The translations under genes were made by a program, and so were the position numbers. A stretch of DNA of 64,000 nucleotides from Rostrohypoxylon terebratum (lineage: Eukaryota > Ascomycota > Sordariomycetes > Xylariales > Hypoxylaceae): NCBI GenBank assembly GCA_022497145.1, contig MU385857.1:868001-932000 (forward strand), read 5' to 3'. Below, in pieces: positions 21,069 through 33,478 of this stretch (its first letter is position 1; every line of letters begins with the position of its first letter). The notes beneath the pieces were generated by a model. The model was not told where the DNA came from and did not search any database. It saw only the letters and a list, made by a program, of their open reading frames with translations.

Positions 21069-22603
21069 ATCCCTCAAGGCACCCCCGCGGGACTCTCCAT
21101 AGGTGGGATTACACCTATCTAGTGTATGAAAAAGCTTACTGTACATATAGCAAGTCGTTCGGGAGGCGAAAGAGGCAACCCGGTGAATGATTTTAGGGAA
21201 AAACAAAGGGATAGGTCAAAACGTTTGCTTCTTGAGTTATCTTATTAGCAACTGGTCTTAATGAGCACCTTTTCGGGATACATGGTCAAATCGTGAATGA
21301 TGCAAGATGATGGGGGCGGCGTGAGTCGACCATTCTAAGGGGAGAGCGTTGACGTTGGTGTCGGCTAAGTCGTCATGTCATCCGGACTCAGTGAACAAAC
21401 CGGGCGTAGTAGATGCAAACGAAGGTTTGGTTTGGGGAGAAGGCTGATGAGTTGGCGTGGGTAAATGAGTATAGAAGATGAAGGAATACAGGTGGCTATG
21501 TTGGTGAATGCGGATTGCCCAGGGGTGTGTGTGTGGTGTGTGTGTTTCTCAGGGTGGGTTGGCGTTACCTACCTTGCCTCCTTACCTAGGACCTAGGTCC
21601 TAAGTACCTCCCGGCTGCGACTACGTATCAAATCTCGGTAGGCGATACCTCATAGGCAGACATGTAAACAGTAAGAAAAAGGGGACCCACGTACAAATTT
21701 GTACCGGCGCAAATCTGAACCAAAACGTACCAGGACGACCAAGTCTAGCAAAGACCAAGGACTAAGGGTTCATAATAACCTGGCAAGGCTACCCGCTTAC
21801 TTGAGGTCTTAGGTACCTAGGTCCTACTATTCCTACTATTACACCCACGATTCCACATAATAACATCCATCCATCATAACGCCGTCACTTTTTTCCCACT
21901 ACCACATGCAATCTTCCCGTCACGCAACACGAGACGCCATCATCAAAAAGGTCACGTGCGTTTATTAAGAAAGGAATCTGGAGCTACCCGGCGCCCATCA
22001 GTGGTAGCGGTACATCCTGTACATCCTGTACATCCTACTTTTGAATGAGCACAGGCTTTTCTATCTCTCGATCCTGGGAATTTTCCTAGACTATCTCATC
22101 CATCAACCTTTCTGCCTTCATCAATTTTTTCCCTCTCTCATTTTTTTTCAATCTTCCCCCCTTCCGCCAATCCGCGAAAAAATTGCAACAAATCAACACA
22201 ATCAACACAACAACGCCATCCGATCGCGCGTTCCAATTGTTGACAATAACCATCATCACGACCCATCGACTTACCTTGACTACCTTGACTACCTTGTATC
22301 GTCGGCGGTCGCTAGTTGTTAGCCCCGTCAACTTTCTCCAGTTTTTGGAAAGTTGACTGGACGCGTTTTTCTTTACCTACCTTGTCTACCAATACATTAC
22401 ATTACATTACATTACCTTACCTTGCTCTCCAACCGTTGGTCGACATATTTTCGCCGCAACCAACCCTTTTCTTTTTTACCTCTTTTTTTTTTCCCCTTTG
22501 ATCGGTATCTAATCATCCGACTATCATCACCTTCGCATCGCGATCTTTTAATACTTTATCCGTTATCCTAATACCATCCTTGCAATCTTGCAGTCTGTCA
22601 ACA
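21069..22603. promoter_or_regulatory. Long intergenic region and leader of the PWWP gene, with short tandem repeats
   Basis: No gene seen. The left part has a GT-rich run near 21520-21545 and palindromic words, including a perfect 14-bp AGGACCTAGGTCCT at 21588-21601 and TAGGTACCTA at 21810-21819. The right part is the pyrimidine-rich promoter/leader of the gene at 22604, with three-copy 9-mers at 22011-22037 (TACATCCTG unit) and 22272-22298 (TACCTTGAC unit), and an ATTAC run around 22394-22415. Confidence 0.55.
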
Positions 22604-24920
22604 ATGTCTGACGAGACGGCCGCGCAACCTGCCGCCGCGCAGTCACAAGAAGTATCTTCAAGCGTAGCTGCAGAAGGTGCTACGTCAGAGTCTGTCGCGC
22701 CTACTAGCGACGCGAAGTCAATTGGAAAAAAGTCGGCAAGTGCTACGGATGACACCCAGGTAAACGAGGATAGCTCGGCCGAAGAGCCTACCAAAGCTGA
22801 AGGTAAGTTACTACCAAGAAAAATAAACCATACCTAGTAGACATTTTCTCCGCCGTTGCCCGAGCGCTTCCAACCTTCCAACCTTGAACTTCTCAACTTT
22901 GCTCGCCCCTTTAAACACGTCATCCCCAATCATCTTTCTCCGCGCTATAAACACCACAACAATTGATTACCTCAACCCACATACCTACATCCAGCCAACC
23001 AACCAATCAACCAACCAGCATGACCAGTATCCGTGCTAACAAGATATATCTCACAGCCTCTGATAAAGCCCCCGCCCCCAAGACAACAGACGAGAAGCCC
23101 GGCGATGCGGACGTCGAGATGACCGACAAGCCTGCTGAGGAGGGTGAGCAGCCCGCGGCCGATGACAAGGTTGACTCTGAGAAGCCTGCAGAAGAGCGTG
23201 AAACAGCCCCAGATGCCGCTGAAGGTGCCGCAGCTGAGGCAGAGCCCACGACACAAGGGGAAAAATCGAAAGCGCGTCGCAAGTCTACCGCGGATTCTAA
23301 GGGCAAGAAATTAAATAAAAAGGCATCCAAGGCTAAAATTCTGCACGTCGACGCGCAGCCTGGCGAGCATTACTTCGCCAAGCTGAAGGGTTTTCCCCCT
23401 TGGCCTGTTATCATCGCTGAGGAAGACATGCTGCCTGCAAGCATGCTGAGCACGCGGCCTGTCACTGCTGCTCGACCTGATGGCACATACCGCGAAGATT
23501 TCGCTGACGGTGGCAAGAGGATCGCCGACCGAACTTTCCCGGTCATGTATCTCCACACCAATGAATTGTAAGGGGATCAGCTTTATTTCTATATGATAAC
23601 AAGAAGCTAACTATTACAACAGTTCGTGGACAAACAATTCTGACCTAAGCGAGCTTGATCCAACAACGGTCGCGAGCATGATTACGACGAAGATGCGCAA
23701 GGACCTACAGAACGCCCATCTATTGGCCGCCGAGCAGAATTCGTTAGATTATTACAAGAATGTTCTCCGCGAATTTGAGGAGCAGCGTCTCGCGAAGCTT
23801 GAGGCCAAGAAGGCCAAGAAAACGCCCAAAAAGGCTGCCAAAGCTGCTGAAGCTGCTGCGGGAGATGAAGATGAGGATGTCGAGATGGCTGATATTGAGG
23901 AAGGTGATGATGTGGAGCCGGCTGAGAAGAAGCCCAAGTCGAAGAAGCGCAAGGCTGAAGACGAAGCTAGTGTAAGAGGCCGTATATCTTGTAATGTTGT
24001 ATTCCACTAACTGGTCATGTAGACACCTCAACGATCTGAATCCGTCAAGAAGCCTAAGATTAAGATCACGAACTCATCCACTCCTAAGGCCACCAACGGC
24101 GTCCAATCACCGACCAAAGATTCTAAGCCCGTCAAGGTGAAGTCGAAGGCAGCTAAGGGCGGCAAGGAAAAAGCCGAAAGCAAGAAGAAGGAAGAGCCCC
24201 CCAAGGAACCAGAGCTCAGCCCCGAGGAGAAGCACATGCGAAAGGAGGTAAGTCATTCGTTAATTCAAGGAAAAAAAAAGCGTGAGTGAATGCTTACTAG
24301 TCTATAGAAGGAAATTTTGTTCTTGCGTCATCGCCTTCAAAAGGGCTTGCTTCTACGAGATCAGGAACCAAAGGAGGAAGAGATGAAGTCGATGTCGGAA
24401 TTCCTTGCTAAACTCGAAACATTCCCCGACCTCGAGGTCAGCATCATTCGGGCGACCAAGATCAACAAGGTCCTCAAGGCTATCTTGAAGCTGGAAGCGA
24501 TCCCTAAGGAGGATGAATACCAATTCAAGCCACGATCGCAAACCCTCCTAGACAAGTGGAATAAGCTCCTGGCTACTGACGGAGCCCCGGCCCCTGCAAA
24601 CGGCATCAACGGTGCTTCTTCCGCTAAGAGTGGAAAGGGAGCAGCCAATGGCGTCAAGGAGGCTTCGGCTGATCACAAATCGGATCCTGAAAAGGAAGAC
24701 GACAAGCCTGACTCGTCGGACAAGGACGCCAAAGACAAGGCCTCAACCGAGGCAGAGTCGGCAGGCAAAGAGAACGCAGATACGTCAGAGGTATGTCTAA
24801 ATTGTTTATTCAAGGATGGACATATCTTACATTGATGATATTACGACGCTAACTATGTAATTACAGGACGTTAAAACTTCCACCGATGAGACGGCAGCAG
24901 AAGTCGAAGCTTCAGCATGA
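22604..24920 (+). CDS. PWWP-domain chromatin protein with a TFIIS-N/LEDGF-like domain (Pdp3-like)
   Basis: Six exons (22604-22802, 23057-23567, 23623-23971, 24023-24247, 24308-24790, 24867-24920) give 606 residues. An acidic, Ala/Glu-rich N-terminus is followed by a basic stretch (KARRKS...KGKKLNKKASK) and a PWWP domain from about residue 167 (HYFAKLKGFPPWPVII), which reads methylated histone H3 in known homologues. After Lys-rich linkers, a helical domain at about 429-515 (KEILFLRHRLQKGLLL... DLEVSIIRATKINKVLKAI) resembles the TFIIS N-terminal/integrase-binding fold. The order resembles fission yeast Pdp3 and other NuA3-associated PWWP proteins, but the complex is inference. The first intron is unusually long (254 nt) and contains AACC/AATC repeats. 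Confidence 0.85.
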
Positions 24921-26010
24921 AGTACCAAGCGCTGAACTCGACAAAACGACAACGATTTCTTTTGATGTCTGAAAGTCGGCGGCAACTAGGGGCGTTCAGG
25001 GGTTTAAGAAAGGCTACATTATTCGAGCATGACTTGCCATTGAATCATGGTGGGCTATGCGGCAGGATTATGCGTACAATTATCGAGTACTTGGACTTGA
25101 TGTTGTATTCGTTCTATGTAAACTAGGAAGTACTTGTTGTTTTCAGATCAGATCAGAGAGGTCATGCACGGTCCGCAGCAGTCAATATTTGGTCGGGAAA
25201 TGGCCTAGGGGTCTTGGAGGGCGAGGGAACAAAGAAAAAGTCTGGCTCCTATCCGGTATTAGGCACCGTTAATTAGTTCGTCGGCCGATAGGGGTTGTGG
25301 TATGTCATTAGTGGTTGTGCGTGTGTGTGTGTGTTTTTTTACTCTGTTTGGGAGGGCTGTGATGATTTTTCTAGGAGATTTTGCAATAAAAAAAAGTTCG
25401 TTGCATATTGTACGATTCTTGCGTCACTATTATCGACTCGTGAATTTTTGATCGTGTATCATGCTGTCTCGGCGATTCCATGTCACGTCGAAATGGAAAT
25501 GGCAGTCGCGGTGCAAGTTCCGAGTACTCGCATGCTCCGTATTTAATACAAGTGTGTCATTCCGGGACCTACAGTTATTAGTACAGTGGAAGGTAGGAGC
25601 TCGGACCAGCCATCCACTTAGCTGCAAGGGCCACCCCACCCCTAGACCCGGTCTGACAAAGCTCTAGGGCGCGTCATCAGCCGTTAGTGCCTGAACCGTT
25701 GTATCTTGTATCTCGTAACTTTCGCAGTGAACATTTGAACAGTGAACATTGAATGGAAAGCTCCATCTTATTCACGAACATCTCATTCCTTCTTCACCTT
25801 TCCTTTCTCCGCCACCTTCGTCTTCTGTTCCCTCTTTGAGTAAAGTCGTACTTTGTTTTCTGACAAGGACTTGGAAACCTTGAATCAGATACAAGTTTAA
25901 CCTTAGGAACGATTCCTCCCCTCATCTCTCACCCGTCCTGCCGTCCTGCCCGCCAAAACATCCAGACATCCCACTACAGACACCTACACGACCACACAAA
26001 TTTCGTCGCC
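24921..26010. promoter_or_regulatory. Intergenic region and pyrimidine-rich promoter of NPL4
   Basis: No gene recognised. A GT microsatellite lies at about 25319-25335. The 25780-25990 part is CT- and C/A-rich, typical of a leader of a strongly expressed fungal gene. The short ORFs at 25057-25667 have no protein character. Confidence 0.5.
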
Positions 26011-28222
26011 ATGTTGATACGCCTACGAGGCCCGGATGGCATGATCCGGATTAACATCGAGAAGGATGATACTTTCGCAGATCTCGCTCGTCTGGTAAGC
26101 TTCCTGTCTATCTCATTTCGCATGTTGATAGTATCTAACTGCAGATGCAGCTCGTGGCGCAATTGCCCCCGACCGTCGACCCGAACACCATCTCCATGTC
26201 CCCGGACCCTCAAAACAGTGATTCCAAATTGCTAAAGGATATTACTCGATACAAACTTGCGCAAATTGGACTCAGGTATCATCTACCTATTAATTTATTA
26301 TTCTCATCCTAGCATGTCACCTTCAACTATATACTAATGTGTGTATGTGTGTATGTATAGCCATGGAGACTTGATATTTATCAAGTACCAACACCAGAAC
26401 ACTATCAACGGTCACACAAGCGGCGCGCCCGCGGCCACCACTACCCTATCATCGACCAACAGACTTAACGGGAAGCCTATTTTGCCGACAGAGGATCTCC
26501 CGGTCGACCCGATCCCGCTAACGTCGCCTACGCAAGTCATCAAGAACCCCTGGGAAGTGGTGAGACAGTCAGCTTTGGATGATCGGCTGGACAAGCAAGA
26601 CGGGAAGATTCCTCGAAGTCGAGATCGAATGTGCAAGCATGGCCCTAAAGGCATGTGCGACTATTGCATGCCCCTCGACCCTTTCAACATGCAGTATCTT
26701 GCCGATAAGAAGATCAAGTACCTGTCCTTCCACTCCTACCTCAGGAAGATCAATTCGGCCACAAACAAACCCGAACTTGGTAGTTCATTCATCCCACCTC
26801 TCAAAGAGCCGTACTTCAGAGTCAAGAGAGACTGCCCTTCGGGTCACCCGCAATGGCCTGAAGGTATCTGCACTAAGTGCCAGCCTAGCGCCATCACCCT
26901 CCAGCCGCAGACGTTCCGCATGGTCGACCACGTCGAATTCGCGTCATTCGAGCTCGTCAACTCTTTCATCGATGCCTGGCGAAGAACCGGCGCACAACGG
27001 ATCGGATACCTCTACGGTCGTTATGCGGAATATACCGAGGTTCCCCTTGGTATTAAGGCGATAGTGGAGGCCATCTACGAAGTGCCTCAAGTAGACGAAG
27101 TTGATGGTGTATCACTAAATCCTTGGGACAATGAGTCCGCCGTCAATGAAGTTGCTAGGTTATGTGGACTTGAACAAGTTGGGGTAATTTTCACTGACTT
27201 ACTAGATGCCGGTACCGGCGACGGCAAGGTCATCTGCAAACGACACGCCGACTCCTATTTCCTCAGTTCCTTAGAGATCTGTTTCGCGGCACGTCTGCAA
27301 GCTCAACATCCCAAGCCCACCAAGTGGAGCGACACAGGAAGGTTCGGATCAAACTTCGTCACATGCATCATCTCGGGTGACGAAACTGGGCAAATCGCCA
27401 TCTCATCCTATCAAGTATCTAACGACGCCGTTGAGATGGTGCGAGCGGACCTTATCGAGCCATCAGCCGACCCTAATGTCATGCTTGTACGGGAAGAGGA
27501 GGAAGATGACGGCTCGACGAGCCGGACGCGATATATTCCCGAGGTATTCTACCGGAAGATTAACGAGTATGGTGCCAACGTACAAGAGAACGCAAAGCCG
27601 TCATTCCCAGCAGAATATCTCTTCGTGACGTTGACGCACGGTTTCCCGGCACAACCGAAGCCCCTCTTCAACACACCGAATTTCCCAATTGAGAATCGTG
27701 AGATCATGGGAGAGAGTCAACCATATAGGTCCGTCGCCAAGGCTCTCGATACTAGCAATAACAAAGAGCCTGGGTCACTCTCCGACTTCCACCTGCTCAA
27801 CTTCATACATGGGATGGGCGTCCTCTCTAAGGTAAGTTACTACGAATTCATATCGATTGTACTTGCGATTTCCTTCGCATTCAGACATAATAACAAGCTT
27901 ATAGGAAGAGGAAGCACTCCTGTGCCGAGCAGCTACCACTCACGATCTTGCCGACACTTACCAAGTGTATTCAATGCCCGGCTTTCTTTCGTTACAAACC
28001 ATTGTAGCAGAAACTGGTGAGATAACCCCTAAAGACAGAAAGCGGCCTCGAAAAAGTAGCGAAGAGGGCAGAACGCTCTCTTCGCACTCATCCGGCGCCG
28101 CTTCCACCAATAAGTCCTTGAAGAACAGTGAACCGCTTACTAAGCGTCTTGCTGCCGTTAGGCTGAACGATCAAAATGCGTCCACGCCACAATTCGACCG
28201 CGCCAAATACGAGGATCTGTGA
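26011..28222 (+). CDS. NPL4: Nuclear protein localization protein 4 (Cdc48-Ufd1-Npl4 cofactor)
   Basis: Npl4 with Ufd1 recruits Cdc48/p97 to ubiquitinated clients for ERAD and other extraction reactions. Four exons (26011-26094, 26145-26275, 26361-27831, 27905-28222) give 667 residues. An N-terminal ubiquitin-like (UBX-like) domain starts MLIRLRGPDGMIRINIEKDD. A zinc-binding NPL4 motif (MCKHGPKGMCDYCMPLDP, about residues 161-178, with a second Cys pair in GICTKCQP) follows, then the MPN-type domain from about 258 (VDHVEFASFELVNSFIDAWR) that lacks the JAMM metal ligands, as is normal for Npl4. The C-terminus carries a Lys/Ser-rich tail (KDRKRPRKSSEEG) that could act as a nuclear targeting signal (inference). 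No NZF finger at the end, as in fungi. Confidence 0.96.
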
Positions 28223-29474
28223 TGAAACATCGGAGGACCAGATGAGATTAAATGCGTACCCGTACCTATCAACAGAGAGATAGGTTCATTCGGAGAGAAA
28301 ATGTCACCTGTCCACAAGGCTGCGAGTTTCCGAGATTAAGGAAAGAATATCCTGGTGCTATTCATCAACAGCGCACGCTACGGTACATGGCTTTTGGGCA
28401 ATCAGGCGAATCCTGGACAGCCTAGTTGTTCGCTCGTCAGCATAGAGAAATGCGAGACGCGCGCTTTAGTACTCAACAAAGGACGGATAAATTCTAGTCC
28501 AATGGATGGATAAGACCATGCTTCGGAAACCATACCACAATGAAAACACGTTGCTGTCATGAACGAGAATCCGAGTTGTCGTCGCAGTGATCTACGTAGA
28601 GTGATTTGATCATGTAGGCTGTAAATGATCGGCTTAGATTTCTTTATACCCGACTGCCCCTTGGAGAAGCCTACCATCTTAAACTTCACCGTCGCTAACA
28701 TCCTCTCCTAATCAATTATAAAAGGTAAACATAACCAAATTATTCATCTTAGTTTTTTCGGGTTTTTTTTATTTTGTCGTCTTGATCTTCGTCATCGTCG
28801 TCATCGTCGTTGTCATTTTTCACTTAATTTTCTCCTATTTTTTTCTTCGTTGTCATCATCATCATCATCGTCGTCGTCGTCGTCGTTGTTATTGTTATTG
28901 TGTTTTTTTTTTTTTTTAAAAAAAAAAGAGTATTATCAAGACGACTGCCGCGAAAAATCAGACAACGGTGATCAACAAGATGGAAATGACGATGACTATA
29001 ACGAAAAATTATGACAATATATGGCAATAGTGGTCGCGATGACCAAATTCATTAAATGACATTGACAACGAAGACGACGACGACAATAACGGTGGTGATG
29101 ATGACGATGATGACAGAAAAAAGTAACAATACCACATTGAAGAGAAAAAAAAAAGTTTAACAATACGCGCATTTCACTTGTTTTTGACATTCATCATGTA
29201 ATTTAGAATTTTACGTTTTCATTTTCGCCGGGTAGACTACTTATCTATCCAACCTCCTTCCGTCCTATCCTACTAATAGATTCGGGAAGTAACCCACCCC
29301 TCGTCACAATCCTTTTTTTCCACCACACCCATCCGCCCTTGAAAAGGAAAGAGGAATGGAACCTAATTCAACGCCCCTTGTAGATAGAAAAAAATAGCCG
29401 TAACCGCAAGCGCGTTACGATCTCGAACTCTTTGCTGGTTTCGGTTTGAGGAAACAGGGTATATCTGATAGACT
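28223..29474. repeat. Convergent intergenic region with trinucleotide microsatellites in inverted orientation
   Basis: Lies between the 3' ends of NPL4 and the CPSase gene. From about 28775 to 28900 the plus strand is a pyrimidine-rich GTC/ATC trinucleotide array ending in GTT/ATT repeats and a T15-A10 tract (28903-28927). From about 29065 to 29120 the plus strand shows GAC/GAT trinucleotides, the complementary composition, so the two arms could pair. The ORFs crossing it (Thr/Met or His/Arg runs) are products of the repeats. Left part 28223-28740 has no visible feature. Confidence 0.75.
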
Positions 29475-32400
29475 CTATAGGGGCTTGCCGCCGATGAAGT
29501 CGGACCATCGGCGGACCTCGGACGGGATACCTTCCTTCCGGGGCAGTTTCTCACTCATGCATTGCGCGAATAGTATCGCGGTCTAATTATGATTAGTACA
29601 TCAATATAGACAGTATATGGGGGAAAGGCTTACCTGAGGCTCCATGAACAACGGGACGCCAAAATCGACGGCGTTCCTACGCATCACATAGTCCACATCC
29701 GTGACTGTCTTGGCACGGGCAAGAGCTAGGTTGAATACTCCTCGGATATCATACTTCTCGAAGACTTCCCGAAGCAGGCGCTTGTCCTCCTTGGGAAACT
29801 CGATCACATCCACTGTTACCTGGCCCTTGGCAGTTGACTCGACGAATTTCTTGACATCTTCTCCAGCAGCGTAGAACTTGTAGCCAAGGGGAGATAGGTA
29901 GTCAACAACCTTAGTGAGCCACGGCCTAGAGGTCTCGCCACCAAGCAAGATACCCTCACCGGGCTCCGGGACACGGAAGTTCATGGACGACTGGAGGGAT
30001 GTCCAGTATGCCTCGATGAGATCCTTGCCGAAGCAAGCCATCTCTCCCGTGCTGGACATCTCAACACCCAAGAATGGATCTGCGCCGGCAAGACGAGTCC
30101 AAGAGAACTGAGGAACCTTAGTAGCCAAGTAGTCTCTCTTAATAGCCATCGGGTCAGTTGGGCTAGGGACGTCCTTGCCAACAAGTGCTTTGGTTGCGAC
30201 TTCTATGAAGTCAGTGCCGAGGACCTTGCTAACGAAGGGGAAGGATCGCGATGCTCGAAGGTTGCACTCGATAACTTTGAGTGCTGGCTCTTCCCCTTCG
30301 GCGCTATCCGCTTTGATGATTTGCATGTTGAATGGACCCGTGATATTCCATGCCTTAGCAACCTTGGAGGCAATTTCCTTGAGTCGTTTCATGGTCCTAT
30401 CGTCTAGGTTGACCGGAGGTATAACAAGTGTAGCATCACCGGAGTGAACCCCCGCCTGCTCAACATGCTCGCTTATGGCATGGATAATTAGATTGCCTTG
30501 GTGGGCGACACCGTCAACGTCAATCTCTTGGGCACCCTCAATGAATTTGGTTATCACGACGGGGTGATCAGGTGACACGCTGCTTGCTGCCTCCAACTTC
30601 TCTTTCAAATCCTCTTGACTTCGGATGACAGTCATAGCAGCACCCGAGAGAACGTAACTTGGACGGACCAAGACAGGGTAGCCGACCTGTTCGGCAAACT
30701 TCTCGGCTTCAGCTACAGAAGTGAGCTCCTTCCAGGCAGGTTGGTCGACATTTATCGAGTCCAGGATTTCAGAGAACTTCTGCCTGTTCTCCGCTTTATC
30801 TATATCCTTTGGATCAGTTCCTAGAACATTTGCCTTCCCGGTCTCCTGGAGTCGTAAAGCAATGTTCTGCGGAAGCTGTCCTCCTACCGACACTACGATG
30901 CCGGATCCCTTCTCTAGCTCATATATATCCATAACTCTCTCGTAGCTGAGCTCCTCGAAATACACCTTATCCGCCGAATCGAAATCTGTGCTATATGTCT
31001 CCGGGTTATTATGAGGGGAAGTTAGCTAAGAACAACAAGAGATCAAATATTTGGAAGGGTACGGTAAATGCAGTGAAGCGGAAGGGGTCCCGTTCACGGG
31101 TTCTCCGACCGGGTCCGAAGTGGGGCTCAGTTGGCCCAGGAGGTATGGGCGCATCCACGGAGTATTGACTCATTAAAGGGGCAGTTGCACCCAGGTAAGG
31201 AGCAGGCACACCCGATTCATGTAGGCAGGTAGATACGGTTTGAAATGACAGAAAGGAAATATTGGAGTACTAACATTGATTATAGTAGTTTTCTTCCCCA
31301 TCCTCTGCAAAGCAAAAGCAGAGCTTACAGCGCACCAGTCGAACTCGACCGAACTCTAAATTAAGAATTAGTAGTTTTCTTTAGCGCAAAGAAATTTCAA
31401 CCAAAAGGAATAAGAAGAGGTGTTACATACTCCGATTCTGTACACACCCGATCCGAGAACCACAGTTGGGTTGTCATCGAATGTGACATCGTGGGAGCTA
31501 GCATTGTAAGTGGTATATAGATAGTTTGTGTTCGCAGGAAACTCGGCGGCTAAAGTATCTATTTTCTTGACTGTTTCGCTCAGTTAGAATGTGTGTAATA
31601 TTGTCCCTGAATAAGGCATGTAACTCACCCCAAGGTCGAATTCCCATACTAGACCGAAGAGCGCGGACAGCGTCTTCATTGCTCTTAACGGCATTGGCGA
31701 TCTGTTTATCAGAAAAGCCCATCTTCTTAGCCTTCAGGAGGAGATCCCGCTTCAAACCATCTATGGTCCCGGCTGCTTCCAATTCCTTAGTGCAGTCAAC
31801 AAGGTTTTGGATCTTGTACAAGAACCACTTGTCGATCTTGCTCAGTTCATGGACCCTGTCAACGGTGTAACCCTCGTGAAGCATGGCCTGACCGACTGCC
31901 AACCATCGACGGTCTGTCGGGTGAGAAAGCTCATAATCAAGGTCTTCAAATTTGTCGCCCTGGAACCCGACAAATTTGGGATCCACTTGACGGATAGCTT
32001 TCTGAAATGATTCCTCGAAAGTACGCCCGATAGCCATGACCTCGCCTACGGATTTCATGGCACTTCCAATGTCACGCTTCACATGCTGAAACTTGGACAG
32101 ATCCCAGCGAGGAATCTTTGTTACAATATAATCGAGGGAAGGCTCAAAGTTGGCAGTCGTAGTCTTGGTAACGGCGTTCGGTAGCTCAGGTAAAGTATGC
32201 CCAAGTCCGATCTTTGCTGCGGTATAAGCCAAAGGATATCCAGTAGCTTTCGAGGCAAGAGCTGATGATCGGGAAAGTCGAGCGTTGACCTCGATTACTC
32301 TGTAGTCGAGACCATCTGGCTGGAGCGCATACTGAACGTTACATTCACCAACAACCCCAAGGTGGCGGATAATTTTGATAGCGGCAGTACGAAGCATGTG

Positions 32401-33478
32401 ATACTCCTCATCACTAAGAGTTTGACTAGGAGAAACCACAATCGAATCGCCCGTATGGGTTCCTAAAGGATCGAAGTTCTCCATGTTGCAGACAGTGATA
32501 CAGTTGTTATTCGCATCACGGACAACTTCATACTCAACTTCTTTCCAGCCTTTTAGAGATTTCTCGACTAGAATTTGGGGAGAGAGGGTTAGAGATCGGG
32601 CTGCCATGTTGCGTAGTTCTTCTTCATTATTGGCAAATCCAGAACCTAAACCTCCAAGGGCGTAAGCGGCGCGGACGATGATAGGATATCCGACTTTGGA
32701 TGCGGCGTCTAGAGCATCATCAACGGTTCCGACGGCGATTGACTTAGCAATTGGGATATCAATTTCGTTTAAGGCCTTCGCGAAAAGATCTCGATCCTCA
32801 CTCAATTCCAGGGTGTGCACACTTGTTCCAAGTACCTTAACGCCATACTTTTCGAATAATCCCATGCGCTGCATCTGCACGCCGAGGTTTAACGCCGTCT
32901 GTCCACCAAAAGATAGGAAGATGCCATCGGGCTTTTCCTTCTCGATAACGTAGGTAACATATTCCGGCGTGACAGGGAGATAATACACTTCATCGGCGAG
33001 GCTATGGTTGGTTTGAATAGTAGCGATGTTTGGGTTTATGAGGACCGAGGCTACACCAGCTTCTTTCAAAGCCTTGAGGGCTTGAGAACCTGTACGAGGT
33101 GTAAGTCACACCCAACCTTGAATCAACTCCAAAATAATTACCTGAATAATCAAATTCACCCGCTTGGCCAATAGCCAATCCACCACTCCCAATAACGAGA
33201 ACTTTCTTGACGTTCACGATATCTCTTGGTCTGATCACGCCGCTCTCTAAGTAGGCCTTCGGATTCGGTGCTTCTTGAGAAGCTATACTACTCGCACAAA
33301 GGGCGGTAACAGAAAAGCTTCTTTTCTGTAAAATTATAGCTTCTCGGGCCGAAGCGCGAAGAAGCTGGGAAGGAACTCGAAGGCTTGTTGTGGTAAGCTG
33401 CCTTCGAGTTATGGGTAGGTGACGGCTATGTCGTAGCAGCGTAGATGCTCGGCCCGCAAGCTTGGTGGAGAGAGCCAT
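29475..33478 (-). CDS. CPA2: Carbamoyl-phosphate synthase, arginine-specific, large chain (mitochondrial)
   Basis: Makes carbamoyl phosphate from bicarbonate, 2 ATP and glutamine-derived ammonia for arginine synthesis, together with a separate glutaminase subunit. Six exons on the minus strand (33478-33142, 33089-31629, 31570-31431, 31355-31275, 31025-29634, 29582-29475) give 1172 residues, the family length. A basic Ser/Arg/Leu-rich N-terminus (about 55 residues) looks like a mitochondrial presequence, and there is no fused transcarbamylase, so this is the arginine enzyme, not the pyrimidine one. Two ATP-grasp halves are visible: VLVIGSGGLAIGQAGEFDYSG...SFGGQTALNLG, and GSSVEFDWCAV...SVGGQLPQNIALRL. 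A C-terminal MGS-like domain follows. The intron 31274-31026 uses an AG acceptor that inserts LTSPH into the conserved NxNPET motif; see findings. Confidence 0.95.

Noticed and set aside
28824..29190. Thr/Met- and His/Arg-repeat ORFs
   Set aside because: Direct translations of trinucleotide microsatellites in a convergent intergenic region.
31009..31209. 66-residue minus-strand ORF
   Set aside because: Lies inside a CPA2 intron and stops before the next exon; no family features.
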